From a bacterium UBP6_UBA1209 (GTDB lineage: Bacteria > UBP6 > UBA1177): 51,392 bases of DNA. Shown here in pieces: positions 41,263 through 50,035 of this stretch. The first letter of the stretch is position 1; every line of letters begins with the position of its first letter. The position numbers were made by a program, and so were the translations under genes. The stretch lies in assembly GCA_002309575.1 (NCBI GenBank), contig DBXP01000018.1, positions 1 through 51,392 on the forward strand, written 5' to 3'. The notes under the pieces are model-generated. The model saw nothing but the letters and a program-made list of their open reading frames with translations. It ran no database searches and had not been told where the DNA came from.

Positions 41263-42615
41263 ATGTATTTCGAACGAATAAATTCAACAATTTGTGCCCA
41301 GGCAACGGCTAAGGGCAGCACCATTGGAATAGTTCGTATAAGCGGAAAAGATGCATTTAAGATCGCTTCAAAACTGACGAAAACTGAACGCTTTGAAGAT
41401 AGGAGGGTCTGCTTTGCGAAGCTTTACGACGGAGACAAAGTTGTAGAGCAGTGCATTGTTCTCCCGTTTTTATCTCCGCACAGCTTTACCGGAGAGAATG
41501 TTATAGAATTCCAGCTCCACGGTGCGGAAGGAAATGCAGAACAGATCCTTGAGATGGTAATCAAAAACGGGGCGCTTCCGGCACTTCGCGGAGAGTTTTC
41601 GTTCAGAGCTGTTTTAAACTCAAAAATGACTTTAAACCAGGCTCTTGCTGTAAACACGCTTGTTACATCGCAAAACCCTGTTGCAATCGAGCTTTCAAGA
41701 AAAGCTGCTTTCGAGAATAAATCGCTAAAAATGCTTGAAACGTTGATTCCGTCATGGGATAGATGCTATACGATGCTTACTGCAATAGTGGATTTTCCGG
41801 ATCAGATTTCAGGAAACCTCGATTTTAATGAGGTTAGAGAACTGATAAAATCGACAAAATCTGCCCTGAAACGGCTGGAATCCAATTCAGAATCATTGAG
41901 CAAGCTCGTAAACTTTACAATTCTGCTTTTGGGACGGCCAAACGTCGGAAAATCCTCGCTTTTCAACTCTCTGGTCGACAGAGATCGTGCAATTGTTTCT
42001 GAAATTCCGGGAACCACCAGGGACTATATTTCTGAAACCTATATTACACGCGGGTTTCAGGTACGTCTGATAGATTCTGCCGGGATCCGTGAAGCCGAAA
42101 GCGAGCTTGAGGGCAGGGGAGTGGATAAGAGCCGAAGCCTCATTGATACTAGCGATCTGATAGTTCTTGTATTTGATTCATCTATTCCGCTTTCCGATGA
42201 AGACATGTGGTTGATTCGTGAAACATCGATGAAATCTAGGATTCTCGTAAAAAACAAGGCGGATTTAGGGGATAAGTTAGGCAACATCCTTAACGAATTT
42301 TCGGACTCCGTAATAGCTCTCAGCTGTAGAACAGGCGAAGGTTTCATTAATTTAAGGAGAAATATCGACGAAGAATTTTCGAAAAATCTGCCTGATGCGA
42401 ACGAGGCGGTTTTCTTCAGCGACTGGCAGAGAACTCTTTCCGGAAAGGCGATTGCGCAGCTTGACGAACTTTCGCTATATCTTGAAAGCGATCAGGTTGA
42501 GATTTTGCAGTTCTGCGTCAGAGAAATTTTGAACAGTCTGAAAAATCTTGCGGGAGACTTTACGGACCAGGATGTCTTTGAAAAAATATTCGGCGGATTT
42601 TGTCTTGGAAAGTAA
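41263..42615 (+). CDS. mnmE: tRNA-modification GTPase MnmE
   Basis: With MnmG it makes the 5-carboxymethylaminomethyl group on U34 of some tRNAs. The 450-residue protein has the N-terminal folate-binding domain (ICAQATAKGSTIGIVRISG), then the GTPase with GRPNVGKSSLFN, the G2 TTRDY, DSAGIRE and NKADL, and the C-terminal CLGK with the catalytic Cys. It starts 3 bases after the lipoprotein gene and has a normal length. Confidence 0.95.
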   Translation: MYFERINSTICAQATAKGSTIGIVRISGKDAFKIASKLTKTERFEDRRVCFAKLYDGDKVVEQCIVLPFLSPHSFTGENVIEFQLHGAEGNAEQILEMVIKNGALPALRGEFSFRAVLNSKMTLNQALAVNTLVTSQNPVAIELSRKAAFENKSLKMLETLIPSWDRCYTMLTAIVDFPDQISGNLDFNEVRELIKSTKSALKRLESNSESLSKLVNFTILLLGRPNVGKSSLFNSLVDRDRAIVSEIPGTTRDYISETYITRGFQVRLIDSAGIREAESELEGRGVDKSRSLIDTSDLIVLVFDSSIPLSDEDMWLIRETSMKSRILVKNKADLGDKLGNILNEFSDSVIALSCRTGEGFINLRRNIDEEFSKNLPDANEAVFFSDWQRTLSGKAIAQLDELSLYLESDQVEILQFCVREILNSLKNLAGDFTDQDVFEKIFGGFCLGK

Positions 42616-42752
42616 TTTTTTACAAAATTTCGCCAGACGCACGGAAACGGCTCTTAAATCGAAAAAGCCTGCTTTGGCGAGTCTTTGCTTTGACAAAGTC
42701 GTTTTCGTCGATTGTGGGTTGATTTTAGAGGCCGTTTTTTGAGGTAAGAACG

Positions 42753-44618
42753 TTGGAATTTGATGTCATTGTTATCGGCGGTGGACATGCCGGAATCGAA
42801 GCGGCCTTTGCCGCATCGAAAAAAAATGCCAGAACACTTCTTGTCACGATTTCGGTTGACAGACTCGGAGAGATGTCGTGCAACCCGTCGATCGGGGGGC
42901 AGGCGAAAGGGCAGCTAGTCCGTGAGGTCGACATTCTGGGCGGAGTTATGGGAAGGGCTGCCGATTTTGCTGCAATCCAGTACAGGATTTTAAACAGACG
43001 GAAGGGACCTGCGGTCCAGGCACTCAGGGCTCAGTGCGACAAAAATCTCTATCGGACCTTTATGCACGATTTTCTTTTCAATGTTCCTAATCTGACGCTT
43101 TTTCAGGGGGAGGTCGTTGCTCTTGAAAGTAGGGGAGTGAGAAATTTTGTCGTAAAAACAAAGGACGGCAGCAGTTTTGAAAGCAAGGCAGTTGTTATTA
43201 CAAGCGGCACTTTTCTGAACGGTCTGGTCCATATCGGCGCCGATAATTTTTCGAGCGGACGGCTCGGCGAACCGGCATCAATGAAGCTTTCCGCTTTTCT
43301 TGTTGAGCTCGGGCACAAAAAGTTCAGGCTCAAGACCGGAACCCCCGTGCGCCTGCTTGGAAGAAGCATAGATTTTTCCAGAATGGAAGTCCAGCCGGGT
43401 GAATACGACTACACTCCGTTTTCCGTCCTGACAGAGGGGACCCTGGAGCATCAGATACCGTGTTTTTTGACCAGGACGACAGAAAAGACAAAAGAGATTG
43501 TCCTGAAAAATCTGAAGTACTCGCCTCTCTACGGTGAGACAAAATCTATCGAGGGTATCGGACCGAGATATTGTCCATCAATTGAGGATAAATTTGTGAA
43601 GTTCCCGGACAAGGAGTTCCACCATATTTTTGTCGAGCCAGAGGGCTGGAGCTGCACGGAATACTATCCGAACGGAATCTCGACTTCTCTTCCTGTTGCT
43701 GTGCAGAAGCAGATTCTTGAATCGATCCCCGGCCTTGAACATTCTGAAATGACGCGCCCTGCGTATGCGATCGAATATGATTCATACGATCCGAGAGATC
43801 TTAAAGTCACGCTTGAAAGCAAACAGATCTCGGGACTCTTTTTTGCCGGACAGGTAAACGGGACCAGCGGTTACGAAGAGGCGGCGGCCCAGGGGCTGGT
43901 CGCAGGTGCAAATGCCTCGGTGTCCGCCACGGAAAGGGGCGAAACCCTGATCCTTGGCAGAAACGATTCCTACACTGGCGTAATGATAAGCGACATCACG
44001 GCGAAAGGAGTTGACGAACCGTACCGGATGTTTACCTCGCGCGCTGAATACCGTCTCTATATCCGCGACAACAATGCTCCAGAGAGGCTTCTTGATAAAT
44101 CTCTCAAGTGCGGGCTTATTGAAGAAAAAATCTACGAGCGGGAGATGAAAAAATGCGAGCGTGTAAAGGCTCTTGTGAGTGAAATAGAATCGCAGATGAT
44201 CTACCCGACAAAGGAGTTGAATTCAAAGCTTGAAGCAATCGGCGAAGCGTCGCTGGGAAGAGTTTCAAATCTTTCGGCGCTTTTGCGCAGACCGAATATG
44301 GACCGTGTTAAAATTGAGGATGCAACAGGTTATGTTTCACGTGAAACACCTGAGATATGGAGCCGCGCTGAAGTTGAAATCAAGTATGCAAGCTTTATTG
44401 AAAGGGAGAGGGAAGAGATCGCTAAATTTGAGGATCTGTCGGCTATCGATATCCCTTCCGATTTTGACTTTTCAAAACTCGACGGGTTGACCAACGAGAT
44501 CCGCCAGAAACTTTCAAAACAGTGTCCTGCCAATTTGGGGGAGGCTTCGGTGATCCCGGGGGTCACGCCGGCGGCGATTTCAATTTTGATAATGGTCTTG
44601 AGGAGAAACAATGGATAG
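42753..44618 (+). CDS. mnmG: tRNA uridine 34 modification enzyme MnmG
   Basis: FAD-binding partner of MnmE. The 621-residue protein begins with the dinucleotide fold GGGHAGIEAAFAASK. Later come ISVDRLGEMSCNPSIGGQAKG, FFAGQVNGTSGYEEAAAQGL and the helical C-terminal domain. Start is a TTG at 42753 with GAGGTAA a few bases before; no ATG fits as well. A perfect parS lies inside the gene at 44333 and encodes VSRET. rsmG starts within its last 8 bases. Confidence 0.96.
   Translation: MEFDVIVIGGGHAGIEAAFAASKKNARTLLVTISVDRLGEMSCNPSIGGQAKGQLVREVDILGGVMGRAADFAAIQYRILNRRKGPAVQALRAQCDKNLYRTFMHDFLFNVPNLTLFQGEVVALESRGVRNFVVKTKDGSSFESKAVVITSGTFLNGLVHIGADNFSSGRLGEPASMKLSAFLVELGHKKFRLKTGTPVRLLGRSIDFSRMEVQPGEYDYTPFSVLTEGTLEHQIPCFLTRTTEKTKEIVLKNLKYSPLYGETKSIEGIGPRYCPSIEDKFVKFPDKEFHHIFVEPEGWSCTEYYPNGISTSLPVAVQKQILESIPGLEHSEMTRPAYAIEYDSYDPRDLKVTLESKQISGLFFAGQVNGTSGYEEAAAQGLVAGANASVSATERGETLILGRNDSYTGVMISDITAKGVDEPYRMFTSRAEYRLYIRDNNAPERLLDKSLKCGLIEEKIYEREMKKCERVKALVSEIESQMIYPTKELNSKLEAIGEASLGRVSNLSALLRRPNMDRVKIEDATGYVSRETPEIWSRAEVEIKYASFIEREREEIAKFEDLSAIDIPSDFDFSKLDGLTNEIRQKLSKQCPANLGEASVIPGVTPAAISILIMVLRRNNG
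44333..44348. promoter_or_regulatory. parS site (perfect consensus) in mnmG
   Basis: TGTTTCACGTGAAACA, the exact 16-base palindrome bound by ParB in most bacteria. It is read in frame as Val-Ser-Arg-Glu-Thr with no disruption of MnmG. Confidence 0.93.
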
Positions 44619-45252
44619 AGGCGCCGTATCGTCAGATGTTTCACGTGAAACATTCGAAAAAATCGTAAAAATCGAGGCTGAAAAACTGGGGCTTAAGCTC
44701 TCTGAGGTTTTTTATGAAAAGGGGTGTAAATACCTTAAGGAGATGCTCTTCTGGAACAAGACCCACAATCTTACGACCATTACTGATTTTTGCGAAGCCG
44801 CGCTTCTTCACTTCGCAGATTCGCTTGTCCCGGCAACGATTGAAGGGCTTGTTTTTGACGGGGCTTCTGTGCTTGATGTAGGAACCGGCGGCGGATTTCC
44901 TGGGGTGCCTCTGGCTCTGATTTTTCCGAAGGCTGAATTTACGCTTTTGGATAAGGCTAGGAAAAAAATTTCGTTCATAAATCTTACCTCGGCTTCGCTT
45001 GGAATAGATAACGTTGCCGGAATCTGCGAGAATCTCTTTGTGCATCAGCGACACTACGATCTTATAGTATCCCGTGCTGTCAGAATAGATGCGGAACTGT
45101 TTGATTGCTGCAGAAAAATGCTCAATAAAAACGGGAGACTCTGTTTTTGGTTTTCATCGAACCAGGATGTTTTTCAAGATGGATCCCTTAAAGAAATCAA
45201 ATCGTATAAATCTGGTGAAGTCGAGCGGAAAATAGCTGTTTATCAGTTTTGA
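44611..45252 (+). CDS. rsmG: 16S rRNA (guanine527-N7)-methyltransferase
   Basis: SAM-dependent enzyme of 213 residues that methylates G527 of 16S rRNA. Motif I is DVGTGGGFPGVPLALIFP, followed by FTLLDKARKKISFI and DLIVSRAV. The ATG overlaps the end of mnmG by 8 bases, with AGGAG upstream. The N-terminal VSRET is encoded by a perfect parS at 44637. Its stop and that of the convergent oxidoreductase gene are one base apart, so there is no room for a terminator. Confidence 0.95.
   Translation: MDRGAVSSDVSRETFEKIVKIEAEKLGLKLSEVFYEKGCKYLKEMLFWNKTHNLTTITDFCEAALLHFADSLVPATIEGLVFDGASVLDVGTGGGFPGVPLALIFPKAEFTLLDKARKKISFINLTSASLGIDNVAGICENLFVHQRHYDLIVSRAVRIDAELFDCCRKMLNKNGRLCFWFSSNQDVFQDGSLKEIKSYKSGEVERKIAVYQF
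44637..44652. promoter_or_regulatory. parS site (perfect consensus) in rsmG
   Basis: A second exact TGTTTCACGTGAAACA, 304 bases from the first. It lies in the first codons of rsmG and is again read as VSRET. Confidence 0.93.
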
Positions 45253-45253
45253 G

Positions 45254-47764
45254 CTAAGCTTCTCTGCCGGCAATGAATGCCTTGTAGTTTGACTCTTTGA
45301 TCTGGTCTGTCGGAGAGAGCTTCATCAGAGCGGAAAGCCATATTGATTCCGGAATTTTGTCGAACGGAGCGATCTTGGAAAGGATCCCGAGCATTGCGAC
45401 ATTTGCCGTTTTTCCCGTTGTGTCGCCGATTTTTGCGACAACATCAAGAAGATCTGTTTCGATAACGTTATATTTTGAAAGTGCTTCTCGGATCGTCTCG
45501 ATTTTAGGATAGTCGGATTTTTTTGCGCCGGACGGAAGCGATTCGAACCGGTTGAGAACGATCGTTCCGTTCGGTTTCAGAAGATCCAGGAACCCGTTGC
45601 AGAAGACTTCGGATGTCTCCATGACGACAAGAATGTCAGTGCTTGCGGGAGACAAAATCGGGCTGAAGACGTTTCCGCACGAGAAGGTCGAGATTACACT
45701 GCCGCCGAGCTGGGCCATGCCGTGGGTGTCGCCTTTGACGATTTTTTTATTCGCATACGGCGTTCTCATAGCGACTTCGCTCAGAATTTTACCGAAGAAG
45801 AGGTTGCCCTGTCCTCCGATGCCGCGGATCGCTACGCGGATAGATTCGGGGAGTTCCGATTCCCTGACTTCGACCTCCGGGAAATCCGGAAGCTTGAATT
45901 CGCCCGTAACAGCCTTTGCGGAGGGGTTCGTTTTTTCTATCGGAACTATCGCGCCGAACGGACAGCGCTGCATACAGATCTGCTTGTTGCCGCCGCAGTT
46001 TATGCAGAGATTCGTGAAGTTCGGTTTGCCTTCGTCGTCAAATTTTATGCCGGGACAGACATTACAGCGGCCGCATTTCCTGCATTTTTCCCTGTCGATT
46101 TCGATCATTCTCTTTTTTGAGGTCTTGTCCATTACCTGCTGGCACGGTCCCTCGATCACAAGGTTCGTATAAAGCCCCTTTTCTGCATCATCGAGGGCCT
46201 TTGAAAGAGCGTTTTCAACTCCTGCGAGATCGTATGCGTTGACAGCGACAACTTCACATTTTTCGGCTTTGATCGCCTCTTTCAAGCGGAATTTGTTCGG
46301 GACCCCGGCAAGGTTCGCGTAGCTTGTCGGAGCCGGCTGTGCGCCGGTCATTCCCGTTACGGTGTTGTCAAGCACGACTTTAACGCCCGGAACGTTTCTG
46401 AAGACTCCGTTCCTTGTCGCGTCAAGTCCGCTGTGGCATTCGCACGAGTCTCCGATAACGCTGACGACTTTTGACGCCATCTCGGGTCTGCTGAGGCAGA
46501 AACCCTGTCGCATCGAGTCGCTGCCGCCCATGCAGAGAACAGTGTCGATGCCTTTGTTGAAGAAGAGCAGCGTCGAGCATCCGATTTCGCCGAAGCCTGC
46601 GAAGAGCTTTCCTTTTTTCTTAAGGTTTTCCGCTGCAAGAGCGTATCCCCTGAAGGGGCAGCCGGGGCAGATCGACGGGGGACGCATCATCGGCTTTACG
46701 CTGGGAGCCGCCGGTTTTTCTGCGGTTTTGATTTTGATTCTGGTTTTCAAAAGATCGATGACCTGCTGGGGTGTCCAGTCGGTGATGACGGAATATTCGT
46801 CTTTGCCGGTTGCGTTGATCCCCGCTGCTGCGAGCTTTTCCTGTAAAAATTTGTCGCCGTCCTCGAAGACAAAGAGTGCGTCGAAATTCTGTCCGGCGAA
46901 CTTTTTGATACGCTCGACGGGAACCGGATTTGCAATCGACATAGAGAGGACTGACGGGTTGAGTCCGGCTGTAACAAGCGCCTCTTTTACTATAATTTCA
47001 CTTTCGCCTACGAGGATGATTCCAAAGTTGTCCGTTCCCTTGGTCTCTGTAATGAATGTCTCGTTATCTTTAACAAAATCAAGCACTTGGGGAATCCTTT
47101 GAGTCGTTGCCTCGTTGTAGTTTCTGCGGGCGATCCCCGGCATAAGCATCCAGTTTGAAAGGTTTTCCGGGACTGGAAGCGGAGTGATGACCCTGGGAGC
47201 TTTTGTAATTACAATGCCTTCACTGTGAGCCAGAATCCCGCTTGCAAGGATACAGACCTGCGTTTTGAACTTTCTTGAAAGGTCTGCGGCAATAAAGGCT
47301 GATTCGTACAGCTCCTGATGGTCTCTCGGCTCGATCACCGGGATCCTGGCGGAGCTCAGAAAGTATCTTGCGTCGATGACGTGCTGGGTGCTTGAGGGGA
47401 CATAGTCGGTTGCCGCGTAAATTACGAAAGCACCCATCTGCCCGGTGTAAAAAGCTGATGTCGTAATGGTGTCTCCGGCCTGGAAGAGACCCGGGATCTT
47501 CATCGTGACGACGCTGTCCATTCCGGCAATCGCGTGACCGATCGTGACTGCGACAGCGGAAGCTTCGTTGACGCTCCAGCCGACGCACATCCTGTCCTGA
47601 ACATACTTCAGGCTTTTATCGATAACCTCTGTACTCGGGGTCCCCGGGTAGCCGTCTGCCGCATGGTATCCGGCATGGACGACACCGAGCGCAAAGGCCT
47701 GGTTGCCCTGCAGGATAAGCCGGCTTCCGGCGGGTGAATCAACTAATCTCGAAAACTCAGACAT
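45254..47764 (-). CDS. iorAB: Indolepyruvate:ferredoxin oxidoreductase, alpha-beta fusion
   Basis: Oxidatively decarboxylates aryl pyruvates to aryl-acetyl-CoA and reduces ferredoxin in anaerobic amino-acid breakdown. The 836-residue chain joins both subunits. Residues 1-530 are the alpha part (AGYHAADGYPGTPSTEVID; SICPGCPFRGY; TPP motif GDSCECHSGLDATRNGVF). An iron-sulfur segment (about 550-610) has CRKCGRCNVCP and CINCGGNKQICMQRCP. Residues 640-836 are the beta part (IRGIGGQGNLFFGKI; KGDTHGMAQLGGSV). The iron-sulfur spacing differs from the usual CxxCxxCxxxCP. The subunits are separate in most organisms. Confidence 0.92.
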   Translation of the reverse strand: MSEFSRLVDSPAGSRLILQGNQAFALGVVHAGYHAADGYPGTPSTEVIDKSLKYVQDRMCVGWSVNEASAVAVTIGHAIAGMDSVVTMKIPGLFQAGDTITTSAFYTGQMGAFVIYAATDYVPSSTQHVIDARYFLSSARIPVIEPRDHQELYESAFIAADLSRKFKTQVCILASGILAHSEGIVITKAPRVITPLPVPENLSNWMLMPGIARRNYNEATTQRIPQVLDFVKDNETFITETKGTDNFGIILVGESEIIVKEALVTAGLNPSVLSMSIANPVPVERIKKFAGQNFDALFVFEDGDKFLQEKLAAAGINATGKDEYSVITDWTPQQVIDLLKTRIKIKTAEKPAAPSVKPMMRPPSICPGCPFRGYALAAENLKKKGKLFAGFGEIGCSTLLFFNKGIDTVLCMGGSDSMRQGFCLSRPEMASKVVSVIGDSCECHSGLDATRNGVFRNVPGVKVVLDNTVTGMTGAQPAPTSYANLAGVPNKFRLKEAIKAEKCEVVAVNAYDLAGVENALSKALDDAEKGLYTNLVIEGPCQQVMDKTSKKRMIEIDREKCRKCGRCNVCPGIKFDDEGKPNFTNLCINCGGNKQICMQRCPFGAIVPIEKTNPSAKAVTGEFKLPDFPEVEVRESELPESIRVAIRGIGGQGNLFFGKILSEVAMRTPYANKKIVKGDTHGMAQLGGSVISTFSCGNVFSPILSPASTDILVVMETSEVFCNGFLDLLKPNGTIVLNRFESLPSGAKKSDYPKIETIREALSKYNVIETDLLDVVAKIGDTTGKTANVAMLGILSKIAPFDKIPESIWLSALMKLSPTDQIKESNYKAFIAGREA

Positions 47765-47828
47765 TTTTACCTCCTAATTGGATAAGAGCTGCGAAAATCA
47801 CAAAAAAGTAACATTTTTAGCTTTTTTG

Positions 47829-47856
47829 GTATTACACTTAACAATACAATTTGCAA
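47829..47856 (-). promoter_or_regulatory. Possible promoter of the oxidoreductase gene
   Basis: On the minus strand TTGCAA (47851-47856), 16-base spacer, TAATAC (47829-47834). The palindromic TTGCAA is shared with the divergent promoter at 47851-47878. GGAGGT precedes the ATG. Confidence 0.4.
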
Positions 47857-47878
47857 TAAATTTAAAAAACAATATCTC
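47851..47878 (+). promoter_or_regulatory. Possible promoter of the triple-DsbA gene
   Basis: TTGCAA (47851-47856), 16-base spacer, TATCTC (47873-47878), about 25 bases before the ATG at 47905. The -10 is imperfect. Confidence 0.4.
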
Positions 47879-47904
47879 TTGTCAGTCTTAATATGGAGGA
47901 AAAG

Positions 47905-49866
47905 ATGAAAAAAATTTGTTCTTTGCTCGCAGCTATGCTCGTTTTAGGGCTTGTTTTCTGCTCAACGGGCTGTTCAGACAAGAAGGATGCCGAAAAGGCC
48001 TCTGCTGACCAGAACGACAAAAAGGACCGCGGGCCGGAAATCTACAATGTAGAGATCGGCGATTCTGTGACACAGGGTCCGGACAACGCGCTTGTAACGG
48101 TTATTATTTTTTCCGATTTTCAGTGCCCCTTTTCAAAGCGGAGCGCCGATTCGATGGTTCAGCTTCTGAAAGAATACAACGGAAAGCTCCGTTATGTATT
48201 CAAGCACTATCCTCTGGGTATGCACAGGTGGGCCAAGCAGGCTTCCTACGCCGCGATCGCTGCCGAAAAACAGGGAAAGTTCTGGGAATACTATGCAAAG
48301 CTCTATACGGATGTCAGAAATATCAACGAGGAGCTTCTGGTCCGTTATGCAGAAGATCTCAAGCTTGATATGGAGAAGTTCAATGTCGACAGAAAGTCGA
48401 ACGAAACGGTCGAACGTGTCAAGAAGGATATCGCTCTCGGCGAAAATTTCGGTGTAAGAGGCACTCCGACACTTTTCATCAACGGGACCCGTATGGTCGG
48501 CTCGAATTCGGTAAAGCTCAAGGCTTCGATCGAGGAGCACATGGCCGAGGCGGAAAAAATCAGAGCCAGGGGTGTGAAGAACGTTTACAAAGAGATAGTG
48601 AAGAACGGAAAGACGCAGTTCAAGCCGGCAAAGCGTGAACCGCAGCCGATTCCAATGGATGTCTACAAGGCTCAGATCCCGGAAAATGCGCCGATGTGGG
48701 GAGCTATGGATGCACCGGTAACGGTGATCCTTGTTGACGATTTCGAATGTCCGTACTGCGGAAAGCTCTATTCGACTTACGAAGAGCTCAAAAAGGAGTA
48801 TGCGGGCAAGATCCGTATCTTCTTTGTTCACAATCCGCTCGGCTTCCACAAAAAGGCGAAAGAGGCCTCTTCAGCGGCAATCGCTGCGCAAAAGCAGGAA
48901 AAATTCTGGGAGATGTATTCGCTTCTCTTCTCGAAACAGAAGGAGTGGACGAAAAATCCCGATTTCACAAAGTGGCTCGAGGATGGGGCGAAGGCTCTGG
49001 ATCTTGACATGGAAAAGTACAAAGCGGACAAGAGTTCAAAAAATACAGAGGAACTTATTGCTTCGAACTTGAAATATGCGTCAGCGCTCGGTGTGACCGG
49101 CACCCCGGGGACCTTTGTCAACGGCCGTTTCATCGGCGGGGCTCTTCCGATCGTGTCGTTTAAAACCGTAATCGACGAAGAATTAACCCGTGCAAACGAG
49201 CTCAGCTCAAAAACAGGGCTCAAGGGCAACGAGCTTTACAACGAGATAATCAGAGACGGAAAACCGGTGGTTATCAGAAACAACAGGTCGGTCAACGACA
49301 CGAAACGTGATGACCCGAACAAGGTTTATGATATAGTATTGTCAGGGAACGAACCTGTGAAGGGCGATCCGAACGGAAAGGTAACGATAGTCGAGTTTTC
49401 CGATTTTCAGTGTCCTTACTGCAAAAGAGCTGCAAAAACGCTTGATGAGCTGCTTCCCGAATACAAAAAGGGTGTGAAGCTTGTTTATAAGCACTTCCCG
49501 CTCTTTTCGCACGACAAGGCTAAACCGGCTGCGCTTTTCGCGATCGCGACGAAAAAGCTTTACGGCGATGCCAAGTTTTTTGAGCTTGCATCCCTTCTTT
49601 TTGACAAACAGCAGGAGTGGAAGACAAACCATAACGAAAAGTTCGAGCAGTATGCAGGTCAGCTGAAGCTCGACTGGTCAAAGATCGATGCAGAGATCAA
49701 ATCTGGAGATCCGGAAGCTGTTCTCAAAGCGGATCTGGATGCTGTTGCAAAGCTTGGTCTGCGTTCGGTCCCGCTCTTTTTCATCAACGGGAAAAAGGTC
49801 TCCGGCGCAAAGCCGAAGGAGTTCATAAAGGCTGCAATAGACGAGCATCTCAAATCCGGAAAATAA
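47905..49866 (+). CDS. Lipoprotein with three DsbA-like thioredoxin domains
   Basis: The 653-residue lipoprotein (lipobox STGC, C23) has three tandem DsbA-type thioredoxin domains. The active sites are C74-P-F-S77, C282-P-Y-C285 and C503-P-Y-C506. Each domain ends with a cis-Pro strand: RGTPTLFINGTR, TGTPGTFVNGRF and RSVPLFFINGKK. The first has Ser in place of the second Cys, so it cannot form the usual internal disulfide and may bind substrate or act by mixed disulfides. The likely location is the periplasm. The start is fixed by GGAGG. It diverges from the oxidoreductase gene. Its redox partner is unknown. Confidence 0.92.
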   Translation: MKKICSLLAAMLVLGLVFCSTGCSDKKDAEKASADQNDKKDRGPEIYNVEIGDSVTQGPDNALVTVIIFSDFQCPFSKRSADSMVQLLKEYNGKLRYVFKHYPLGMHRWAKQASYAAIAAEKQGKFWEYYAKLYTDVRNINEELLVRYAEDLKLDMEKFNVDRKSNETVERVKKDIALGENFGVRGTPTLFINGTRMVGSNSVKLKASIEEHMAEAEKIRARGVKNVYKEIVKNGKTQFKPAKREPQPIPMDVYKAQIPENAPMWGAMDAPVTVILVDDFECPYCGKLYSTYEELKKEYAGKIRIFFVHNPLGFHKKAKEASSAAIAAQKQEKFWEMYSLLFSKQKEWTKNPDFTKWLEDGAKALDLDMEKYKADKSSKNTEELIASNLKYASALGVTGTPGTFVNGRFIGGALPIVSFKTVIDEELTRANELSSKTGLKGNELYNEIIRDGKPVVIRNNRSVNDTKRDDPNKVYDIVLSGNEPVKGDPNGKVTIVEFSDFQCPYCKRAAKTLDELLPEYKKGVKLVYKHFPLFSHDKAKPAALFAIATKKLYGDAKFFELASLLFDKQQEWKTNHNEKFEQYAGQLKLDWSKIDAEIKSGDPEAVLKADLDAVAKLGLRSVPLFFINGKKVSGAKPKEFIKAAIDEHLKSGK

Positions 49867-49901
49867 TCATCTCATTAAAAAAGCTCAGACTATTTCATTG
49901 T

Positions 49902-49940
49902 GCGGCACGGAATGCTGCTTTCCTTTTTTAGTTTTTTTAT
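49902..49940 (+). terminator. Probable terminator of the triple-DsbA gene
   Basis: GCGGCA (49902-49907) pairs with TGCTGC (49913-49918), with one G-T pair, around CGGAA. A T-rich tract (TTTCC, then T runs) follows. The surrounding 49867-50021 holds no gene that I can see. Confidence 0.6.
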
Positions 49941-50013
49941 GTTTTTAGACAATCTGTGTCTGATGGAATGCTAATAAAATCAGAATGTTAAGTAAATGTT
50001 GAAGAGGCATGTG

Positions 50014-50035
50014 CCGTCAGATCAATCTCTGACGG
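50014..50035. repeat. Inverted repeat across a stop codon
   Basis: CCGTCAGA and TCTGACGG flank six bases that include the stop codon of the minus-strand gene (TGA at 50022-50024). No T run follows on the minus strand. It may stabilise the mRNA end or act as a Rho-linked site. Confidence 0.5.

Noticed and set aside
42548..42742. 64-codon frame spanning the mnmE end and the mnmE-mnmG gap
   Set aside because: It starts inside mnmE in another frame, has no ribosome site and no recognisable similarity.
50014..50035. Inverted repeat as a Rho-independent terminator of the edge gene
   Set aside because: The stem contains the stop codon and no T run follows on the minus strand.
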